A stretch of 64,000 bases of DNA from Bacteroidota bacterium (GTDB lineage Bacteria; Bacteroidota; Bacteroidia; Chitinophagales; JADIYW01): contig JADIYW010000001.1 of NCBI GenBank assembly GCA_016705125.1, positions 146,501 to 210,500 of the forward strand, in the 5' to 3' direction. The translations under genes were made by a program, and so were the position numbers. The notes beneath the pieces were generated by a model, which ran no database searches, was not told the DNA's origin, and saw nothing but the letters and a program-made list of their open reading frames with translations. This document shows positions 6,972 through 15,642 of this stretch, piece after piece. Position 1 is the first letter of the stretch, and the number at the start of each line of letters is the position of its first letter.

Positions 6972-9900
6972 ATGAGTGAACAGTTGTCTCAAATGCAGGA
7001 GATGCTTAAAAAATCTCTTATTACGATTAAAAAATTAGAAGCAGAATTAGAACTTTCTAAAAACAATAATACAAATACACCTATTGCTATTGTTGGTGTG
7101 GGCTTGCGTTTGCCTGGCAATATTCATTCTACAAAACAACTTTGGGACTTATTAACGACAAAAAAAGATGTTGTTACAGAAATTCCTAAGACTAGATGGG
7201 ACAACGATTTGATTTATGATATTGATCCATTAAAGCCAGGTAAAACCAATGCAAAACATGGTGCTTTTTTAACAGACGACCCAGGAGAATGGGATGCTCC
7301 ATTTTTTGGAATTACCCCTCGTGAAGCAAAATCGTTAGACCCTTTACAGAGAATTATTTTTGAAGTAACTTTAGAAGCACTAGAATCTGCAGGTATTTCG
7401 CCAGATGAGCTAAAGGGAAGCAAGACAGGCGTTTATATGGCACTTGGCAATTCAGATTATATGTCTGCTAGGTTAAGAAGCGGTAATCTTGCAGATATAG
7501 ATGTATATGATGCCACTGGCATTCCTTTTTCAACTGCAGCTGGTCGACTATCCTATTTGTATGACTTAAGAGGGCCGAATTTTGCTTTAGATGCAGCTTG
7601 CGCCTCTTCATTAGTGGGCCTTCACTTGGCAGCCGAAGATTTGAAAACCAAAAGATCGGATTGTGCAATTGTAGCCTCAGCTAATCTGATATTGTCACCC
7701 GAATTATATGTCGGATTAGCTAAACTAGGTTCTTTGTCGACTAATGGTATTTGTAAGGCCTTTGATGAAAATGCTGATGGATATGTAAGAGGAGAAGGTT
7801 GTGGTATTGTAATTCTTAAACGATTAGAAGACGCCATTAAAAACAATGATAATGTACTCGCTATAATTAAAGGTTCGGCCATAAAACACGACGGAACGAG
7901 TAATGGGTTTACCGCCCCTAATCCCGAAGCTCAATTGGCTGTTATAAAAGAGGCTTTAAGCAATTCAGGCCTAAATGCTGAAGATATTTCTTTTGTTGAA
8001 GCACACGGTATAGGCAATAAGTTTACTGATGCAATGGAAATTCAAGCCATTGATGAAGCATATAAAAACAGACAATCTCCTTTATATATTGGCTCGCTCA
8101 AGCCAAACATTGGACATTTAGAAGCTACTATTGGAATGGGAATGCTTTTCAAAACTATCGAATCATTAAAACATCATCAAGTTGCTCCCAATATTCATAT
8201 CGAAACTTTAAATAAAGACATTGATTGGCAGAATATAAAATCTAAAATTCCGCTAGATACAATTGATGTTTCAATTGCTGAAAATGCAACAATGAAAACG
8301 GCTATCAACCTTAGTGGTTATAGTGGCACAAATGTTCATATGATTTTTGAAGAAGGAATTAAACAAAAATCAAACAAGCCAAAGCCCAATTTTACAGAAA
8401 ATGTATTCCAACTAAGCGCAAAATCACCTGAATCATTAAAAGCAATAGCTGAAAAGTATGTGGCACAATTTGACAATTGGGCAAACTTAAGGCTTCACGA
8501 CATTTGCTATACTTTACAAGTTGGTAGAGGAAATTATGAATACAAACTAACAATAAATGCAATTTCTACTGAACAAATAAAAACATCTTTAGAGAATTTT
8601 ATTGAAAACAAACCTGACAAGTCGTTGAAAATAAACGACTCGGAGATAATTTCTTCTAAAAACATTGCCTTCCTTTATTCTGGCCAAGGTGCCCAATATT
8701 TTGGAATGTGTAAATCATTTTATGAAACAAACATTGTTTTCAAAAATACGTTTGACAATTGCAATGAATTGCTTTTGCCATTCCTTGATTTGCCAATCAA
8801 AGAAATAATTTTTGGTGAAAACAACGATAATAACCTAATAAACCAAACGCAATATACTCAACCAGCCTTGTTTGTAATTGAATATTCTTTAACAAAAATG
8901 TGGCAAAGTTGGGGCATTGAGCCTTATGCTTTAGCCGGACATAGTGTTGGAGAATTTGTTGCTTTGACTATTTCAGGAGCTATTGAATTAAAAGATGCAC
9001 TAAATTTAATTGCGTTACGAGGCAAATTAATGCAATCGCTCCCAACCGATAATGGCGCAATGGCGGCAGTTATAGCAGGGAAAGAAACGATTACTCCGTT
9101 TTTATCTCCATTTAAAGATAAAATTTGTATTGCTGCATATAATTCTCCAAAAAGCACTACTATTTCAGGAGAAAAAGATGCAATAAATCAACTTTTGGAA
9201 GTATTAAAAGAAGGCAAAATAAAAGCAATACCATTGGTCGTTAGTCATGCTTTTCATTCGCATTTAATGGATCCGATAGTTGGTGATTTTGAAAAAGAAG
9301 TAGCTAAAATTGCGTTTAAATCTCCTCAAATTCCAGTAATTTCAAATGTTACTGGAAAAGAATTAGCTTTTGAAGATTTAACACCTTCTTATTTTGGCAA
9401 ACACTTAAGAGGAACCGTTCATTTTTATGATGATATGATTTATTTAAGTGAACAACTTGGCGTTGATGTGTATCTTGAATTAGGCCCTAACCCAACCTTG
9501 ATTGGATTAGGAAAACAAGGGATAGAAAAAAATACTGCAGTTTGGTTATCTTCAGCAAAAAAAGGATCTGAAGATTGGGAACAAATTTTTAATTCTTTAT
9601 CCTTGTTATTCCTTTCTAATGTTCCATTTAAATGGAAACAATTTTATGCGGCATTTGATTTGTTAAAAGTTAATTTACCAACCTATGCTTGGCAAAAGAA
9701 AAAATACTGGTATAATCCAGTAAGAATAGGCCAAGACAATGCCACTTTAACACAAAAGGAAAGCATAGTTGTTGATAATCAACCAATTGAAACTAAAAGC
9801 AATGGCGACAATCTTGGTTTAACAAAAGAAACTTTTTACCATATAATGCATAAAGAAGGAAATCGAATCTTGGGGCTTGAAAAAGGGTCGAAATTAGATG

Positions 9901-10220
9901 ACCACCGTTCAATGCGGGACCAAGGATTTGATTCCATGATGAGTGGAGAATATTTAACCGCATTAGAAAAATACCTTAACACAACACTCGACATTTCTCT
10001 ATTGCACCTTTATACCAATTTGCACGATTTACACGATTATTTATCAAAAAAATACTTGACAAATACCCAAGGCGGCGTTTTGATGAATGATATTATTTTG
10101 GGTAATATTTTAGAAGAGGAAGAAGAAAGTGGCAATTGGCACGAAATTAAAGAAACAGATGGTTGGATTTTAAGAACTTTTAAAAAAATAGATGCTAAAC
10201 TGCCAACAATAAGTAAATAA
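6972..10220 (+). CDS. Type I polyketide synthase, single module KS-AT-ACP
   Basis: Elongation-type PKS module of 1082 residues. A predicted N-terminal coiled coil (about 1-30) resembles docking helices. The ketosynthase spans about 37-460, with active Cys210 (LDAACASSL), His345 (EAHGIGN) and His382 (NIGHLEA). The acyltransferase spans about 565-850, with the nucleophile in GHSVGE (Ser658) and a HAFH motif at 759-762 that in the family predicts malonyl-CoA. An acyl carrier protein lies at about 955-1030, with the phosphopantetheine site GFDS (Ser988). There is no KR, DH, ER or integral thioesterase. About 50 residues follow the ACP, including an acidic stretch (LEEEEE). The KS histidine motif deviates from the usual EAHGTGT-x-x-GD. 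The next two genes supply a thioesterase and the activating PPTase, so the trio looks self-sufficient for one condensation or for iterative use. The product is unknown. Confidence 0.93.
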   Translation: MSEQLSQMQEMLKKSLITIKKLEAELELSKNNNTNTPIAIVGVGLRLPGNIHSTKQLWDLLTTKKDVVTEIPKTRWDNDLIYDIDPLKPGKTNAKHGAFLTDDPGEWDAPFFGITPREAKSLDPLQRIIFEVTLEALESAGISPDELKGSKTGVYMALGNSDYMSARLRSGNLADIDVYDATGIPFSTAAGRLSYLYDLRGPNFALDAACASSLVGLHLAAEDLKTKRSDCAIVASANLILSPELYVGLAKLGSLSTNGICKAFDENADGYVRGEGCGIVILKRLEDAIKNNDNVLAIIKGSAIKHDGTSNGFTAPNPEAQLAVIKEALSNSGLNAEDISFVEAHGIGNKFTDAMEIQAIDEAYKNRQSPLYIGSLKPNIGHLEATIGMGMLFKTIESLKHHQVAPNIHIETLNKDIDWQNIKSKIPLDTIDVSIAENATMKTAINLSGYSGTNVHMIFEEGIKQKSNKPKPNFTENVFQLSAKSPESLKAIAEKYVAQFDNWANLRLHDICYTLQVGRGNYEYKLTINAISTEQIKTSLENFIENKPDKSLKINDSEIISSKNIAFLYSGQGAQYFGMCKSFYETNIVFKNTFDNCNELLLPFLDLPIKEIIFGENNDNNLINQTQYTQPALFVIEYSLTKMWQSWGIEPYALAGHSVGEFVALTISGAIELKDALNLIALRGKLMQSLPTDNGAMAAVIAGKETITPFLSPFKDKICIAAYNSPKSTTISGEKDAINQLLEVLKEGKIKAIPLVVSHAFHSHLMDPIVGDFEKEVAKIAFKSPQIPVISNVTGKELAFEDLTPSYFGKHLRGTVHFYDDMIYLSEQLGVDVYLELGPNPTLIGLGKQGIEKNTAVWLSSAKKGSEDWEQIFNSLSLLFLSNVPFKWKQFYAAFDLLKVNLPTYAWQKKKYWYNPVRIGQDNATLTQKESIVVDNQPIETKSNGDNLGLTKETFYHIMHKEGNRILGLEKGSKLDDHRSMRDQGFDSMMSGEYLTALEKYLNTTLDISLLHLYTNLHDLHDYLSKKYLTNTQGGVLMNDIILGNILEEEEESGNWHEIKETDGWILRTFKKIDAKLPTISK

Positions 10221-10915
10221 TGAAGCTCTTTCTTTTTCATCATGCGGGCGGCGACAAATATGCTTTCCGTAATTTTATAAGCTACCTTGACCCTAAAATA
10301 GAAGCCATGCCAATTGAGGTTTCAGGTCGTGGTGATAGATTTAATGAGCCCTTGATAAACAATATCGAAGATTTGGTTCTTGACATATTTAGCCAAATAA
10401 AAAACAATTTAGATGCTCCCTTTGCTTTTCTAGGCGTTAGTATGGGCGCTTTACTTTCTTATTTATTGTGTGAAAAAATGCAAGACGAAGGCTTGAAGTT
10501 GCCCCAACATTTGTTTTTATTTAGCCGCCGCTGTCCATATTCATACCAAAATTATCAAAAAATAGCCCACTGTCCTTCTGAAGAATTTTGGAACGGAATT
10601 ATTCAATATGGAGGTTGCCCTCAGGCCTTAATCGATCATCCTGAACTTAAAGAAATATTTGAACCCATTTTAAGAAATGATTTTAAATTACTTGAAAATT
10701 ATCAACCTAAAGAAAATCCAAATAAAATAAATGCTGCTGCAACAGTTTTATATGGTTTAGCAGACAGAATTTCATCTGAGGAAGCACATTCGTGGTCCAA
10801 ATTATTTGAAAAATCAACTGAAGTAATCCCTTTTGAAGGAGCACATTTTTTTATGTTTGAAAACCCAGGGCTTTGTATTGATATAATAAACGATAAGCTT
10901 TGTGAAAAAAAATGA
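10220..10915 (+). CDS. Type II thioesterase (alpha/beta hydrolase) of the PKS operon
   Basis: A 231-residue member of the thioesterase II family (GrsT/RifR-like), which hydrolyses acyl groups from carrier proteins either as editing or as product release. The nucleophile elbow is GVSMG (Ser74), the acid is Asp182 (GLADRIS) and the histidine is His209 (GAHFFM), giving a complete catalytic triad. The FHHAGGD opening is the usual family N-terminus. Its ATG overlaps the PKS stop by one base (TAATG), so it is translationally coupled to the PKS. Since the PKS has no built-in thioesterase, this protein may be the release enzyme rather than only a proofreader. Confidence 0.9.
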   Translation: MKLFLFHHAGGDKYAFRNFISYLDPKIEAMPIEVSGRGDRFNEPLINNIEDLVLDIFSQIKNNLDAPFAFLGVSMGALLSYLLCEKMQDEGLKLPQHLFLFSRRCPYSYQNYQKIAHCPSEEFWNGIIQYGGCPQALIDHPELKEIFEPILRNDFKLLENYQPKENPNKINAAATVLYGLADRISSEEAHSWSKLFEKSTEVIPFEGAHFFMFENPGLCIDIINDKLCEKK

Positions 10916-11555
10916 TGCAGAAATACTAATTCTTATTACTCAATTTGAAACTCCTTTTTCAAATGAAAAATGGGAGTTGCTTTTGAAAGAGATTCCTGAA
11001 AACCTTCAATTGAAAGTAAAAGAATATAAACAATGGCGCGATTATCATGCTTCGTTACTAGGAAATTTATTGTTAAAAAAAGGAATCCAATTATCAAATC
11101 TTTCTGTTGATTTACTTAAAGATGTTAAATATAGCGAAAAAGAAAAACCCTTTATTTCTGAGGCCTTTTTCTACAACATTTCTCATTCTGGAAAATATAT
11201 TATATGTGCCATTTCTTTACAAAATGAAATAGGTGTAGACGTTGAAAAATATCGAAAAATTGATTTTTCATTGTTTAATCGGTTTTTTACCGAAAAAGAG
11301 TGGTATGAAATAAATAACCACCAAAATCCAAATAGTGCCTTTTTCGAAATGTGGTCTTTAAAAGAAAGTGCGATTAAGGCAGATGGAAGAGGCACTATAA
11401 TCCTTGCGGAAACGGAAAAAATGGATTCCGAAAAAATAATTTGCGACAAAAAAACATGGTTTTATAAAAAATTAAATTTAGATGCTGGATATGCAGGTTT
11501 TGTTTGTAGTAAAAATAAAATTGAAAATTTAAAAATAATAGCCTTTGATTTTTAG
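10902..11555 (+). CDS. Sfp-type 4'-phosphopantetheinyl transferase
   Basis: Transfers the phosphopantetheine arm of CoA to the carrier protein serine, most plausibly Ser988 of the neighbouring PKS. The 217-residue protein has the superfamily signatures: NISHSGKY (92-99), the magnesium-binding GVDVE (111-115; Asp113, Glu115) and WSLKESAIK (151-159; Lys154, Glu155, Lys159). The start is a GTG at 10902 inside the thioesterase gene (14-base overlap). No ATG in frame would keep the N-terminus. It is the last gene of the PKS operon and is convergent with the SGNH gene that ends 18 bases further on. Confidence 0.92.
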   Translation: MKKNDAEILILITQFETPFSNEKWELLLKEIPENLQLKVKEYKQWRDYHASLLGNLLLKKGIQLSNLSVDLLKDVKYSEKEKPFISEAFFYNISHSGKYIICAISLQNEIGVDVEKYRKIDFSLFNRFFTEKEWYEINNHQNPNSAFFEMWSLKESAIKADGRGTIILAETEKMDSEKIICDKKTWFYKKLNLDAGYAGFVCSKNKIENLKIIAFDF

Positions 11556-11573
11556 GATTGCTATACTTTGCAC

Positions 11574-12650
11574 TTATTTTCTAGCTTTTTCTAATTCTAC
11601 CAATTTTTCGCCAAATGCTTTTGAATACAACTCTGCACCTTTTACATTTAAATGGTGAAAATTGTATCCGTTTTCTACTTCATAAAATTCTGGATAAATG
11701 CGTGGATCGGCCAATTCAAATTTACAATCAGCTGGCAATTCGTCATAAATTGCCATTAATACAGCATAACTTGTTCGAGTACGTGGAGGAACCGAAACAT
11801 ACACTTTTATACCCATTTTTTCTGCCTTTGCCTTTAACTTAAGCAATATTTCAAGTTGCGACTCAATCAATTTGTTATCCTTAGTTTGTCCTGCAAATTG
11901 CCTTTTATTTATAGCTATTAAGCTGTCTCTTTGTGGTTTTTGTTTTAAATAGTTTTCACGAGATAATCTCAATAGTTTTTCTTCCCATTGATTATCTAAA
12001 AACATATGGTCTTGTTCCAAATCATAAGGAAAATAGCCGTCATTTCTTTTGCCCAAATACGCCAAATCTCTATTGTATTTTCCATAAACTAGAAATCTTG
12101 AAAATTCATCTCCCAATCCAAACAACAATCCATTTTCAACTAATGTCATTGCATAAAAATAACTAAATTGAACTTGCCTTTTTAGTGGCATTGGTGCCTC
12201 CAAATTTATTTTAGTACCCAAAAAGGCGCTTTTTAAGTTTACCCATTGTACAAATTTTATTTGGTGCAATTGGTTTTTAAGAAACATAGATTCGGAAGAA
12301 AGACTAACTATGATATAATCAAGTGATGACCCCCATTTATCTAGGTAATAATCCATGTCATTCATTTGTTGCACAAAATTATGACCATCTATTGCCATAT
12401 TAAAAGTGCGCATATCAATTCCACTGCCCTGAACGATACTATCAACTGTATAAGGATTGATTTGTCTATATTCCAGACTTCCTCCTATTATTAAAGAATT
12501 GTATTTCTGATGATTTTTTTCTAAATACTGAATCTTTGTGTATTGCGAATCATCGCCCCAACCAAATGGCAATAAAAATTTATGTACAAAAAAACTAGCA
12601 ATTGAAACGATTGCAAACAATAAACCTATTTTAATAGCGATTCTTTTCAT
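11574..12650 (-). CDS. SGNH-hydrolase-like membrane-anchored protein, partner of MBOAT acyltransferase
   Basis: A 358-residue protein with one N-terminal membrane segment (about 5-27) and an extracytoplasmic SGNH-like fold. Block I is IIGGSLE (Ser58; GGS instead of the usual GDS) and the C-terminal block is FHHLNVKGAELYS (His332/333). It lies 2 bases after the MBOAT gene in the same direction. Such pairs (compare AlgI with AlgJ/AlgX, or the WssH/WssI type) pass acyl groups from cytoplasmic CoA across the membrane onto an exported glycan, with the SGNH protein as the final transferase. That role is inferred from pairing and motifs. Overall similarity is not recognisable to me beyond the family level. 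Confidence 0.7.
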   Translation of the reverse strand: MKRIAIKIGLLFAIVSIASFFVHKFLLPFGWGDDSQYTKIQYLEKNHQKYNSLIIGGSLEYRQINPYTVDSIVQGSGIDMRTFNMAIDGHNFVQQMNDMDYYLDKWGSSLDYIIVSLSSESMFLKNQLHQIKFVQWVNLKSAFLGTKINLEAPMPLKRQVQFSYFYAMTLVENGLLFGLGDEFSRFLVYGKYNRDLAYLGKRNDGYFPYDLEQDHMFLDNQWEEKLLRLSRENYLKQKPQRDSLIAINKRQFAGQTKDNKLIESQLEILLKLKAKAEKMGIKVYVSVPPRTRTSYAVLMAIYDELPADCKFELADPRIYPEFYEVENGYNFHHLNVKGAELYSKAFGEKLVELEKARK

Positions 12651-12652
12651 CT

Positions 12653-14113
12653 TTAAAATTGAAAATAAACAAAAAGACTTGAATTAAACATACCAAACCA
12701 AACTACAAATAACAAAAAGGTAATATAAAATGCCCAACGTGTTTTTTGTCCTTTTTTCAAAATCACTTCCTCTATAAATTTATCCCCTGTCCAAAATTCA
12801 ACAGCAAATAAAATAACCAAAGCAATAATTCCGATGATAAAATTTTCTAATCCACGATAGTGAATCAATTCGTATAAATAATTGGCTTCCCCTAATTTAA
12901 ATAGGTTTTTATACATTACAGCGGCTTCACTCATGTCTTTTGCCCTGAACATCATAAATCCAAAAACCAACATTAAAAAAGTAACTACAATATGAAATAT
13001 ATCTGGTAGCTTGTCAAATAATTTATATGTATTACTTGGCTTAATTTTTTTTACTACATTATATTGCCACAGATACCTTATAGACATCATAATGCCAATA
13101 GTGGTAAATGATAGCACCATCGGCCAATTTGCCCCATGCCATAAGCCACAGATAGACAAAACAAAAATGACATTAAATACTACTTTTGATCCACTTGCTT
13201 TATATGCTCCTAAATAATAAAAAACGTAATCGGTGAGCCAAGTAGAAAGTGAAATATGCCACCTTGTCCAAAAATCTGCTAAATTCTTTGCAAAAAATGG
13301 TCTTTTAAAGTTTTCTAATAGGTTAATTCCCATTATTCTTGAAGCTCCAACAGCAATGTCAGAATAACCAGAAAAGTCGCAATATACTTGTATTACAAAT
13401 AAGCATGCTCCAAGCCAAACCGTCCAACCTGTTGCTACATCATAATGATTATACAATTCCTCCACATACAAAGCCAACCTATCTGCAATTACCACTTTTT
13501 TGAAATAACCCATCAACATCCTTACAAACCCTTCTCTTGTTCGATTATAGTCAAAATCTTTAAAATAATTTAATTGTGGCAATAAGGTCGTTGATCTTTC
13601 AATTGGGCCCGCTAATAATAAAGGCCAATATGCAGTAAACAATGCAAATTTTCCTAAATGTCTTTCCGCCTTTGATACGCCTTTAAAAACATCTAAGGTA
13701 TAACCTAGGGTATGAAAAGTATAAAACGATATACCTACAGGCAATAATATTTTATTGAACCAAGGTTCAGGTACGGGATAAGGAACATGTATAAACTCAA
13801 ATATGGCTCTTATATTATCATCAAAAAAGTTTAGGTATTTAAATAAGCACAACAATAAGATATTGAATAACATATTGACCACCAAAGGGACTTTCTTTGC
13901 TGAATGGGTTTTAGCATCTTCTATAAGTTTGCCCGCAAAATAATTTGAAACGATACTTATAATCAAAAGTATAATGTACTTTGGATTCCAGCACATATAG
14001 AAAAAGAAACTTGTAGCCACTAGTGTAACCCATCTAAGTCGTTGAGGGGTTAAAAAATATAGCGCTAAAGCAACAGGGAAAAAATATAAAAAATTTAAAG
14101 AGTTAAATAACAT
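12653..14113 (-). CDS. MBOAT family O-acyltransferase (AlgI/DltB-like)
   Basis: Integral membrane O-acyltransferase of 486 residues with about ten hydrophobic segments. It carries the family core: PVGISFYTFHTLGY (125-138), DFWTRWHISLSTW (280-292; His286) and the catalytic-histidine segment CGLWHGANW (322-330; His326). It should move an acyl group (acetyl in AlgI, D-alanyl in DltB) from a cytoplasmic donor to an extracytoplasmic acceptor. It is followed after 2 bases by its SGNH partner. A textbook Bacteroidota promoter lies at 14152-14181. The acyl donor is not determined by sequence; the convergent PKS operon makes a non-acetyl donor worth considering. Confidence 0.92.
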   Translation of the reverse strand: MLFNSLNFLYFFPVALALYFLTPQRLRWVTLVATSFFFYMCWNPKYIILLIISIVSNYFAGKLIEDAKTHSAKKVPLVVNMLFNILLLCLFKYLNFFDDNIRAIFEFIHVPYPVPEPWFNKILLPVGISFYTFHTLGYTLDVFKGVSKAERHLGKFALFTAYWPLLLAGPIERSTTLLPQLNYFKDFDYNRTREGFVRMLMGYFKKVVIADRLALYVEELYNHYDVATGWTVWLGACLFVIQVYCDFSGYSDIAVGASRIMGINLLENFKRPFFAKNLADFWTRWHISLSTWLTDYVFYYLGAYKASGSKVVFNVIFVLSICGLWHGANWPMVLSFTTIGIMMSIRYLWQYNVVKKIKPSNTYKLFDKLPDIFHIVVTFLMLVFGFMMFRAKDMSEAAVMYKNLFKLGEANYLYELIHYRGLENFIIGIIALVILFAVEFWTGDKFIEEVILKKGQKTRWAFYITFLLFVVWFGMFNSSLFVYFQF

Positions 14114-14151
14114 GCTAAACTTAAAATTCTAATTCTACTTCAAAAGTGGGA

Positions 14152-14181
14152 CAAATATATGGAAAAAACTACAAAATTCAA
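14152..14181 (-). promoter_or_regulatory. Bacteroidota-type promoter of the MBOAT-SGNH operon
   Basis: Minus strand TTG (14181-14179), exactly 19 bases, then TATATTTG (14159-14152). This is a full match to the TTG-N19-TAnnTTTG consensus, about 40 bases upstream of the MBOAT start at 14113. Confidence 0.75.
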
Positions 14182-14217
14182 CAAAAACAAACCTAGTAAG
14201 GTCTAAAACCATCAAAA

Positions 14218-15642
14218 ATGGTATTTTTGCAAAAAAAAGAATTGAGCATAAAAAAGATACGCCAAAAATTAGATGTTGCATTAAAAGATAAAAATTTTTC
14301 CTTTGTCCTTAAAGGTTCAGCACTTACTGCTATTACTTTGGGGGTTGTGCAAGGATTAAGATTTATTTCGAGTGTTATTATTGGGCGAAAATATGGTGCT
14401 TCGGTTGTGGGTGATTTAGCTTTGGTAACTGCCGTTCAAAGTATCGCTGCCATTTTAGCCAATGCAGGACTAAAGGATGCAATGCTCAAATTTATACCAC
14501 AATATAAAGAAAAACACAACTTGGCAACTGCCTTTGATATTTACAAAATGGCGATTAAGCTACTATTTGTTTTTTCTATTATTGCTAGTGCTGTTGTTTA
14601 TTTCATTGCTCCTTGGCTGGGCAATACCGTTTGGAAAACACCTGAATTGATTCCCTTTTTTCGGCTAACATCATTTTTCCTTTTCTTCTTCCTATGGAAC
14701 GAATTAAATAATTTTTCGCTTCGCGCTATTTTAAAAGTAAAAAATGCCAATTATAACAATATAACTGTTGTGCTATTTAGAGTAATTGCCCTTATTGTTA
14801 TCACTTTTGGTTTTTATAATATAAATAATCCAATTTGGTTGCATTTCGTGGCAGGTGGTTTTTTTGCTGCGTTTATTTCCTTTATTCCCATTTACCGCTT
14901 TTTTTACAAACCGAGTCAACTTCAGTTGGCGCAGCCTAGTATTGATTATAAAGAACTTATTTCAGTTTCATTCCCTATGCTACTCACCTATTCTAGTTTT
15001 ATGATAAATGACTTTATGGATGTGGTGGTGCTCAAAATGTTTGTTTCTAAAGCTACGCTTGGTGTTTATCGAAATTGTCAAACCTTATCTCAGCTTGCAG
15101 CTATGGTTTTAGTGGGTATGAATACGACAATACAACCCAAAATAAGTCAGTTGTACCATAAAAACGAAATCACTGAAGTACGAAAAATTACCCAAAGAGC
15201 TTCTAAATTAATCTTCCTAATCAATATTCCCGTCTTTATCCTACTCATTTTTGGATCTAAATATGTATTGTCTATTTATGGAAAAGAGTTTATGAGCGGT
15301 GCCCTTTGCCTTACATTGCTCACCATTGGCCAAGTGATAAATACTGCAACGGGCCCTGTAGCTCAATTGTTAAATGTAACGGGAAATCACAAAAAATTTA
15401 GAGATATTGCATTTATGGGCGCAATGGTTAAATTGGTATTTAACCTTGCTCTTATACCATTTTATGGTATTTATGGTGCAGCTATTGCAAGTGCCATAAG
15501 TATGGCGACATGGAATATTGTAGGCACCTTGTACATAAAAAAGAAATTTGGCTTTTACATAGCTTATGTTCCATTTCTTAATTTACATAAAAAAATTAAG
15601 GTAGTAGAAAATTCAACGAATGAAAAACAAAATAACGAATGA
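14218..15642 (+). CDS. Oligosaccharide flippase family protein (Wzx-like, MOP superfamily)
   Basis: Membrane transporter of 474 residues with about 12-14 predicted helices, typical of polysaccharide biosynthesis proteins that flip undecaprenyl-linked repeat units to the periplasmic face. The N-terminal helix region GVVQGLRFISSVIIGRKYGASVVGD is the usual Wzx opening, and the C-terminal half repeats the MOP architecture (MGAMVKLVFNLALIPFYGIYGAA). The first 30 or so residues are polar and cytoplasmic. It overlaps the following glycosyltransferase by 4 bases. A TATTTTTG box lies just inside the annotated start (14222-14229), so a later start is conceivable, but none is compelling. Confidence 0.88.
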   Translation: MVFLQKKELSIKKIRQKLDVALKDKNFSFVLKGSALTAITLGVVQGLRFISSVIIGRKYGASVVGDLALVTAVQSIAAILANAGLKDAMLKFIPQYKEKHNLATAFDIYKMAIKLLFVFSIIASAVVYFIAPWLGNTVWKTPELIPFFRLTSFFLFFFLWNELNNFSLRAILKVKNANYNNITVVLFRVIALIVITFGFYNINNPIWLHFVAGGFFAAFISFIPIYRFFYKPSQLQLAQPSIDYKELISVSFPMLLTYSSFMINDFMDVVVLKMFVSKATLGVYRNCQTLSQLAAMVLVGMNTTIQPKISQLYHKNEITEVRKITQRASKLIFLINIPVFILLIFGSKYVLSIYGKEFMSGALCLTLLTIGQVINTATGPVAQLLNVTGNHKKFRDIAFMGAMVKLVFNLALIPFYGIYGAAIASAISMATWNIVGTLYIKKKFGFYIAYVPFLNLHKKIKVVENSTNEKQNNE

